Positions 59,301-64,000 of a stretch of DNA of 64,000 nt are shown in pieces. Positions within the stretch are counted from its first letter, which is position 1, and every line of letters begins with the position of its first letter. The stretch covers positions 42,310,912-42,374,911 of the forward strand of contig CP137669.1 of assembly GCA_037976565.1 (NCBI GenBank). Direction: 5' to 3'. The stretch comes from Mesocentrotus franciscanus (lineage: Eukaryota; Echinodermata; Echinoidea; Camarodonta; Strongylocentrotidae). A model generated the notes under the pieces. It searched no databases, had not been told where the DNA came from, and worked only from the letters and a program-made list of their open reading frames with translations. Both the position numbers and the translations under genes were made by a program.

Positions 59301-60366
59301 CCCCCTCCTTCCTCCTCCTCCTCCTCCTCCTCCCTCCTCCTCCTCCTCCCCTCCTCCTCCCCCTCCTCCTCCCCTCCCCCCCTCCTCCTCCTCCTCCTCC
59401 TCCTCCTCCTCCTCCTCCTCCCTCCTCCTCCCCTCCTCCTCCTCCTCCTCCTCCTCCTCCTCCTCCTCCTCCTCCTCCCCTCCTCCTCCCCTCCTCTCTC
59501 CCTCCTTCCTCCCCACCTCCTCCTCCTCCTCCCTCCTCCTCTCTCCCCTCTACCTCCCTCTACCTCCCCTCTACCCTCTACCTCCTCCTCCTCCCTCCTC
59601 TACCTCCTCTCCTCCACCTCCTCTCCTCCACCTCCTTCCCTCCCCTCCCTCTCTCCCTCCTCCTCTCCTCCCCCTCCTCCTCCCCTCCCTCTCCTCCCCT
59701 CCCCCTCCCCTCTCCTCCCCTCCCCTCCTCCTCCTCCCCTCCTCCTCCTCCTCCTCCTCCTCCCTCCTCCCTCCCCTCCTCCTCCTCCCCCTCCCCTCCC
59801 CTCCTCCCCCTCCCCTCCTCCTCCTCCTCCCCTCCTCCTCCCCTCCTCCTCCTCCCCTCCCCTCCTCCTCCTCCTCCTCCTCCCCTCCTCCTCCCCTCCC
59901 TCCTCCTCCCCTCCTCCTCCTCCTCCTCCTCCTCCTCCCCTCCTCCTCCCCTCCTCCTCCTCCTCCTCCCCTCCCCTCCTCCTCCCCCTCCCTCCTCCTC
60001 CCCTCCTCCTCCTCCTCCCTCCTCCTTTCCCCCTTCCTCCCCTCCTCCTCCTCCTCCCTCCCTCCTCCTCCCCTCCCCTCCCTCCTCCTCCCCTTCCCTC
60101 CCCTCCCTCCTCCTCCTCCCTTTCCCTCCCCCTCCCCTCCTCCACCTCTTCCCTCCTTTCCCCTCCCCCTCCCCTCCCTCCTCCTCCTCCCCTCCCCTCC
60201 CCTCCCCTCCACCTCCCCTCCCCTCCCCTCCACCTCCCCTCCTCCCTCCACCTCCCCTCCCCCTCCCCTCCACCTCCCCTCCCCTCCACCTCCCCCTCTT
60301 CCCCTCCGCATCCCTCCTCCACCACAGGGTCTGAGTGGTACCTCAAGAGAGTTATTGTCACGGTGA
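50124..60366 (+). CDS. wdr20: WDR20 WD40 protein, cofactor of USP12/USP46
   Basis: WDR20-family beta-propeller protein. In vertebrates it binds the deubiquitinases USP12 and USP46 together with WDR48 and stimulates them; the fission-yeast relatives do similar work. Exons: 50124-50368, 55387-55572, 56232-57389, plus either a read-through end at 57402-57404 or a last exon at 60328-60366. The start ATG is in good context (AAACATGG) and [20 protein letters not shown] matches the human N-terminus. Exon junctions fall after KGVRK, after NEE and possibly after PGKV, all phase 0. The spliced product is about 540 residues against 569 in human (human length from memory). Anomalies: exon 1 lacks one base; intron 2 uses a GC donor; the last intron would end in a 1.7-kb pyrimidine tract. 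Confidence 0.94.
50612..51365. mobile_element. TA-flanked MITE, GGGTAGCGCGCCC family
   Basis: Perfect inverted ends of 25 bases starting GGGTAGCGCGCCCGGTATT, bordered by TA at 50610-50611 and 51366-51367. The motif GACCGAATAC recurs inside near both ends (50918, 51323). It fits a Tc1/mariner-type MITE, recent enough for identical ends. Lies in WDR20 intron 1. Confidence 0.85.
51558..51690. repeat. 133-bp hairpin element
   Basis: CACAATACAAGTGCA at the left pairs with TGCACTTGTATTGTAC at the right, CAGATGGTGGG with CCCACCATCTG, and the centre GCGTGAAGTTATCT (51608-51621) pairs exactly with AGATAACTTCACGC (51630-51643) around an 8-base loop. A foldback insertion in WDR20 intron 1. Confidence 0.8.
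51691..52820. other. WDR20 intron 1, repeats only
   Basis: 52278-52381 has weak inverted ends (GGGCGTCATATCTC / GGGCGTCATCTCG). 52625-52765 is the repeat shared with 42650-42780. No exon seen. Confidence 0.45.
52821..53394. mobile_element. TA-flanked MITE, CTGTATTTGCCGG family
   Basis: Left CTGTATTTGCCGGTGTTAAG followed by GCCGCAG; inverted right CCGTATTTGCTGGCGTAAAG followed by GCCGCAG. TA at 52819-52820 and 53395-53396. CGCATAGGCCGCTC occurs at both subterminal regions (52851, 53324). Confidence 0.8.
53397..54343. other. WDR20 intron 1, nothing recognised
   Basis: AT-rich intron without conserved content. Confidence 0.5.
54344..54612 (-). mobile_element. tRNA-derived SINE
   Basis: Minus strand: GTGGATAAGTCG (box A remnant), GGTTCGAGTCTCG (box B), CCTTTGGCAAGACATTAATC, CCACTCTCCACCCAGGTG, GCGCCTTGAGCACC, then an ATT-repeat tail at 54344-54361. 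Same family as 9241-9541. Confidence 0.85.
54613..55386. other. WDR20 intron 1, nothing recognised
   Basis: AT-rich sequence up to the CATCTAG acceptor of exon 2. Confidence 0.5.
55387..55572 (+). CDS. wdr20: WDR20 exon 2
   Basis: A 186-nt phase-0 exon. [25 protein letters not shown] and [16 protein letters not shown] match human WDR20 almost residue for residue and form the first propeller blade. Acceptor TCTAG. The donor is GAG|GCAAGT, a GC splice site. Confidence 0.95.
55573..56231 (+). other. WDR20 intron 2, GC-AG class
   Basis: Donor GAG|GCAAGT and acceptor TTTTTTGCAG|A, fixed by the conserved NEE / RMIDKS junction. 55895-56070 contains one decayed unit of the 63-kb tandem family (GGTAAAAGTCATGGAGGTCA, GATATCAAGAACCACTTGAG). 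Confidence 0.85.
56232..57404 (+). CDS. wdr20: WDR20 exon 3, main propeller
   Basis: The large exon starts [16 protein letters not shown] after TTTTGCAG. WD repeats: [76 protein letters not shown] and a last blade with [20 protein letters not shown]. Between blades is a low-complexity Ser/Asn/Lys-rich insert (about 56990-57180), as in the vertebrate protein. After PGKV the sequence is both a perfect donor (GTAAGT at 57390) and an open frame VSIF plus TAG, so the exon may end at 57389 or the protein may stop here. Confidence 0.96.
   Translation, partial: RMIDKSKVLCLKWVPGTEHMFIACHQSGFMYVYNETLVPVNTPPHYQLVKQGEGYAVFTCKSKTPRNPVYRWAVGEGSTNEFAFSPDANYIACVSQDGFLRVFNYDTMELHGMMKSYFGGLVCVCWSPDGKYIVVGGEDDLVTVWSFFEQRVIARGKGHSSWVSVVTFDHYTTGMMNVDGTDFGSDDDFGTQNNDLSNNRERSFSNYSRNSIRSTSDLPPPHLYRFGSIGQDTQLCLWELTEDMIQQFQPPARTRTNTQLSASHCNNISHKSSSNASSNHPDGTHSKFSTLSLSDKHKEKNKKDSVSSKSSVHSHLNKMHLRIFEEASKAIGTQLCPRLDEVLTLEPIVAKKVAHERLTSLLFREDCLVTACQEGFVSTWARPGKVVSIF
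57405..58620. other. Downstream of WDR20 exon 3, no exon recognised
   Basis: Apart from the MITE at 57761-58066, AT-rich. Either 3' UTR and flank, if the protein stops at 57404, or an intron. Confidence 0.4.
57761..58066. mobile_element. MITE with ~50-bp inverted ends, GGGGTGTTTCACAAAG family
   Basis: Left GGGGTGTTTCACAAAGATCC and inverted right GGGGTGTTTCACAAAGATCG; pairing continues through GAACTTA and CTCTAAGTTGGACTTAA. The centre is AT-rich. Target duplication not clear. Confidence 0.75.
58640..60326 (+). repeat. 1.7-kb pyrimidine tract, CTC/CCT repeats
   Basis: Almost only C and T on the plus strand, mainly CTC/CCT triplets with CCCC steps. About 59066-59513 has no purine at all; elsewhere A is sparse (CACC) and G is nearly absent. 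Such mirror-rich polypurine-polypyrimidine DNA can form triplexes. It ends in CCACCACAG, an acceptor-like site. Because CTC repeats contain no stop, frames of 150-570 codons open on both strands; these are not genes. Confidence 0.95.
60328..60366 (+). CDS. wdr20: Possible last WDR20 exon
   Basis: Directly after the pyrimidine tract, CCACCACAG is followed by a phase-0 frame [12 protein letters not shown] and TGA. Joined to PGKV it would give a short C-terminal tail of the kind made by alternative WDR20 ends. Support is only the strong acceptor context and the compatible phase. Confidence 0.4.
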   Translation, partial: GLSGTSRELLSR

Positions 60367-60889
60367 ATGTTTCGTCACAGTCAGTCATTGCCTGAGCCTA
60401 GTTCAAACCAGTTAGTGCTTTATTTATTTTTTAAACCTCTTCATGCTAACACTTTTCTGTCAGTGGTAATGGGACTGCTTTCTGTCAAAATCTCATCTAT
60501 GATCAATATAGCAAATGTTTTATAAAATACAATCAACTTTGCGTAAGTCGACCTTGACAGACTGAGTGAAATGCATTGCCTTAGGCAATCTTTGAATTTG
60601 TTCCTAAGTCATAGAAATTTGACGTATGCATACATTGTAAGTACATATATGTTGTTCCTAGTCCTAGCATAATGGTTTGTTGCTCTCCACGCGTTTCCAT
60701 GCTGTAGCGAACTTATATCCCATTTCCAGATCAAATAATTGAATAAATTTTAAACAAATGGTACTCCTTGTAAAAATCAGGGCAATGCAAATATCAACCC
60801 TACCTACAATGTACTTTTATGGACATTGAAAAAGAAAAATCCAGGTCAGATAAAGCAAAAATGATCACCCCTCTCTCCCTCTTATTTTT
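60367..60889. other. No gene recognised
   Basis: AT-rich flank, possibly the 3' UTR of the alternative WDR20 transcript. No clear poly-A signal could be singled out. Confidence 0.35.
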
Positions 60890-60920
60890 AGCTCATCCGG
60901 CCCAGAGGGCCCGATGAGCT
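60890..60920. repeat. Hairpin head of the tandem-repeat unit
   Basis: AGCTCATCCGGCCC (60890-60903) and GGGCCCGATGAGCT (60907-60920) pair with one mismatch around AGA. It is followed by GGCGTGGCGTCCGTCGTCCG and a (CCGT)n run. Confidence 0.85.
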
Positions 60921-61770
60921 TAATATGCCATGGCGTGGCGTCCGTCGTCCGTCCGTCCGTCCGTCCACAGTTTTCAAAATGCTTCTTCTTCGTTATTTTT
61001 CAACCGATTTTGATTCTGATTGTTTCATATGATAGGGCTAGGAGGGGGATTTAAAACTTCTACACAGAATCGTGAAATTCATTATCTATGCTAATTTATG
61101 CAAATTTATTCGAAATCACAAGAAAAGCTTCTTCTCCTTCATTTCTCAATCGATTTTGATTTGGTTTTCTTTATCTGGTAGAGCTAACTTTGGTACACTA
61201 AACTTCTACACAGAATTCTAAAATTGTTCTCCATTAATTAATTATGGTAATTTATGCAAATTTATTCCAAAAATAACAAAAATTGCTTCTTCTCCCTCAT
61301 TTCTTGACCGATTTTGATTTTGTTTGCTTTATCTGGTAGAGCTAACTTTGGTACACTAAACTTCTACACAGAATTTTAAAATTGTACTCCATTAATTAAT
61401 TATGGTAGTTTATGCAAATTTATTCCAAAAATAACAAAAATTGCTTCTTCTCCCTCATTTCTTGACCGATTTTGATTTGGTTTGCTTTATCTGGTAGAGC
61501 TAACTTTGGTACACTAAAGAATTTTAAAATTGTTCTCCATTAATTAATTATGGTAATTTATACAAATTTATTCCAAAAATAACAAAAATTGCTTCTTCTC
61601 CCTCATTTCTTGACCGATTTTGATTTGGTTTGCTTTATCTGGTAGAGCTAACTTTGGTACACTAAACTTCTACACAGAATTTTAAAATTGTTCTCCATTA
61701 ATTAATTATGGTAATTTATACAAATTTATTCCAAAAATAACAAAAATTGCTTTTTCAACCAATTTTCATT
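60921..61770 (+). repeat. 158-bp tandem repeat, about five units
   Basis: Units carry GCTTCTTCTCCCTCATTTCT, GACCGATTTTGATTTGGTTT, GCTTTATCTGGTAGAGCTAA, ACTTCTACACAGAATTTTAA and TCCATTAATTAATTATGGTA. The repeated TTTATGCAAATTTATTCC/TTTATACAAATTTATTCC junctions at about 61253, 61411, 61559 and 61718 give steps of 158, 148 and 159. The third has an internal deletion in the CTTCTACACAG part. The first unit (60977-61110) is most diverged. Confidence 0.9.
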
Positions 61771-63120
61771 CCATTTCCTTTAGTTCCTATTTAATCTTGT
61801 ACAGCTAAATGAAATTATGTTCCTTCCAGGGCATCAAATTTTTATTTTTTGACCAGTTCAAAAGTGTACCACATAAAATTTACGATATTTGTTGTTGCGA
61901 GATGCGGATGAGCGCTACGTCATTGACGTTCTGGTTGTAACTGCCGTAATCATGACTTTCAGATGTTCCTGTCAAAAACGTGTACGGACAAGTTATTCAG
62001 TGCGTGCAGTGATGATCTACTCCAATCCCAACAAATCCCAATAGATAATGTGAGATTGTAGGTGACAAAGAAGATTTCATACTATATTAATGTTTTTCAA
62101 AAAATAGATGGCTTTAAATATGTTGTCTTTAATCAGGGTTTCAGAAAGTCTCTAGACCAGGATTTTGGTTTTTCCTTTTCAGATTTTGTGTGACATATCT
62201 TGCTACATGTATTTGTAAAGTGTTTTTACTACAATTTTCTTAGTGCTTTATTAAAGCAAAATAGTATTTAGAATCATGAATTATAGAATCAGCCAATAGA
62301 TCGAATACTTTATAAACAAAAACTACATAATTGTTTTACTTTGTGTTTCACAGTATTTCAGCAATGATATTCAACTAACATGTGTATAATTAACAACTAA
62401 TCTGTATGACTTGTGTGGAATTCAATACATTGCTATAACATTGGGATTCATGGAATGATGTACTGTACATTGTAGATGTATGATAGTCATTTACATCCTG
62501 GGCCGTATTCTGAAACCAATGTTAGTTTTTGTTTTGGGGAAAACGATGCTAATTGTGAATTGTCATAACAAAGTTGAATTCCGTGGAACTTTCACTTAAC
62601 ATTGGTGCTTGTGCAGGGTCTCTTTTAGCTCTACGTTAACCAAGCAGGCTCTGTGAAGACACAAACCAATGACTTGTCTTAATTCTTTTTTTTTAAATGA
62701 AAATTGATATAATTTGTTTAACTCACAACATGAATGAACCATGTAATTCAGGAGTTAGAACAGCCTATGAAAACCGTAAGTCATGCAGTGTTATACTTCA
62801 CTAGGCCGAAACTACACAGTTCAATACAGGAGGGACTCCAGTTACAGTACTGGTACTCAGTTGCGCGATAATGATGAATATCTTGATGGTTTTGAGACTT
62901 CAAATTTCAAATTATACATGTACATGTGTATACTAATACACACTTATGTAATATTTTGGTACTCAAATGAACCACATGTACTGTACACTGTATCAAATGT
63001 TTTTCTAGGTTGTGGTGTTCTGAAATGTATATAATGCATGGGGTTGAGATGGAGACAGACAGAGTGTTCACACATCTCTCCTTTTAACATATTCGTCTTG
63101 CAAAAATGTAAGAAAAGTAG
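61771..63120. other. No gene recognised
   Basis: AT-rich. GGGCCGTATTCTGAAACC at 62501 looks like one end of a MITE but no inverted partner was found. Confidence 0.4.
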
Positions 63121-64000
63121 GCCTACTGCTGCACCGCCCGGTGCACTGAAGTGGCAGAACTGATTTCTTATGTCTGCGCCCACCAAAGGTGGTGCTGCAG
63201 GCATTTTATGTTTTCGGGTTGTCCGTCTGTCCCGCTTTCTCATTATTGCGATATATATCTAGAACCACTTGAGATATCAATTTCAAACTTGATGATAGTA
63301 TGTATCATCATAGGAAGACAATCTGATTAGATTTCGAGTAACTAGATCAAAGGTCATAGAGGTCAACTTATGAAATTCCAGGTATTGGCCCGTTATCCTG
63401 ATATCTCAAGAACCACTAGAGATATGAGGATCAAAGTTGGTGATAATATATTTATTGTATTACCATAGGAAGACGATCTGATCAGATTTTTGGAAAGTAG
63501 GTCAATGGTCAAAGGCCATGGAGGTCAGTTTCTGAAATAACAGGTTTTATCCTTGTTATTGCCATATCTTAAGAACCATTACAGATATTAGCCTCAAACT
63601 TGGGGATAGTATGTATCACCATAGGAAGTTAATCTGATTAGATTTAGGGATAGGTACATGTAGATCAAAGGTAAGAGGTCACAGGGTCAATCTCTGAAAT
63701 TACAGCTATTATCCTCGTTATCACGATACCTCAAGAACCACTTGGATGTATCAACTTTAAACTTGGTGATAATGTGTACCACAATAGGAAGACAATGTCA
63801 TTAGATTGGGGGTCCATACAGTAGGTCAAATTTCTGAATTGACAGATATTATCCTCATCACAATATCTCAAGAATCACTTGAGATATCAACCTCAAATTT
63901 GGGGACAGTGTGTATCACCATACATGTAGGAAGACCATCTGATTAGGTTTTGGAGTAGGTGGATCAAAGGTCAATGGCTGAATTTACAGGTATGAGCTTC
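63121..64000 (+). repeat. Tandem repeat of ~137-163 bp with a GTCCGTCTGTCC head, continuing past the window
   Basis: A head with a small hairpin (CCACC AAA GGTGG at about 63181) and GTTGTCCGTCTGTCC leads into units with ATATCTCAAGAACCACTTGA, CCTCAAACTTGG, ATCACCATAGGAAG, CAATCTGATTAGATTT and AAAGGTCAnnGGTCA. AGAACCA-type landmarks at about 63261, 63409, 63572, 63734 and 63871 set the unit length. Single decayed units are in PALS1 intron 4 (18.3-18.6 kb) and WDR20 intron 2. Confidence 0.9.

Noticed and set aside
58613..60388. Open frames of up to about 570 codons on both strands
   Set aside because: They are translations of CTC/CCT repeats (Pro/Ser/Leu or Gly/Glu/Arg only), overlap in several frames and lack any domain.

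Overview
The window looks like a piece of an invertebrate deuterostome genome, most likely an echinoderm and probably a sea urchin. The evidence is AT-rich non-coding DNA, small exons in long introns with metazoan GT-AG sites, two animal genes whose proteins align well with their vertebrate counterparts, a dense load of MITEs, SINEs and LINE tails, and a foldback transposon built from 15-bp repeats like the TU elements described from sea urchins. The species assignment is inference.

From 6153 to 31170 (+) lies a PALS1/MPP5 (Stardust) gene: thirteen recognisable coding exons encoding a Par6-binding N-terminus, L27 domains, PDZ, SH3, a polybasic hook and a GUK domain, ending in TAA. The ATG exon is not recognisable; it is either upstream of the window or in 1-6152. 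All exon phases agree except in the central PDZ exon, which lacks one base in a G run. The introns carry TTAA-flanked, TTA-flanked and TA-flanked MITEs, tRNA-derived SINEs and LINE tails. A long AT-rich stretch after the stop probably includes the 3' UTR.

From about 37.6 to 47.9 kb is a transposon nest without a cellular gene: a 2.84-kb hAT-like element with an 8-bp target duplication, a 1.33-kb TU-like foldback element with an exact 8-bp target duplication, a decayed LINE reverse-transcriptase fragment, and two inverted arms carrying a roughly 100-bp GC-hairpin satellite. One arm is split by a small element that carries a C2H2 zinc-finger coding fragment.

From 50124 to about 57.4 or 60.4 kb (+) lies WDR20, encoding the WD40 partner of the USP12/USP46 deubiquitinases. 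It has three clear exons and a possible fourth; intron 2 has a GC donor, and exon 1 lacks one base. Downstream is a roughly 1.7-kb pyrimidine-rich CTC/CCT tract that ends at an acceptor-like site, then two tandem-repeat families with units of about 158 and 137-163 bp that run to the end of the window.

The two genes act in different pathways (epithelial polarity; deubiquitinase regulation). Their vertebrate orthologues both map to human chromosome 14, so the neighbourhood may preserve an old linkage. The long open frames inside the pyrimidine tract and the 15-bp arrays are low-complexity artefacts.
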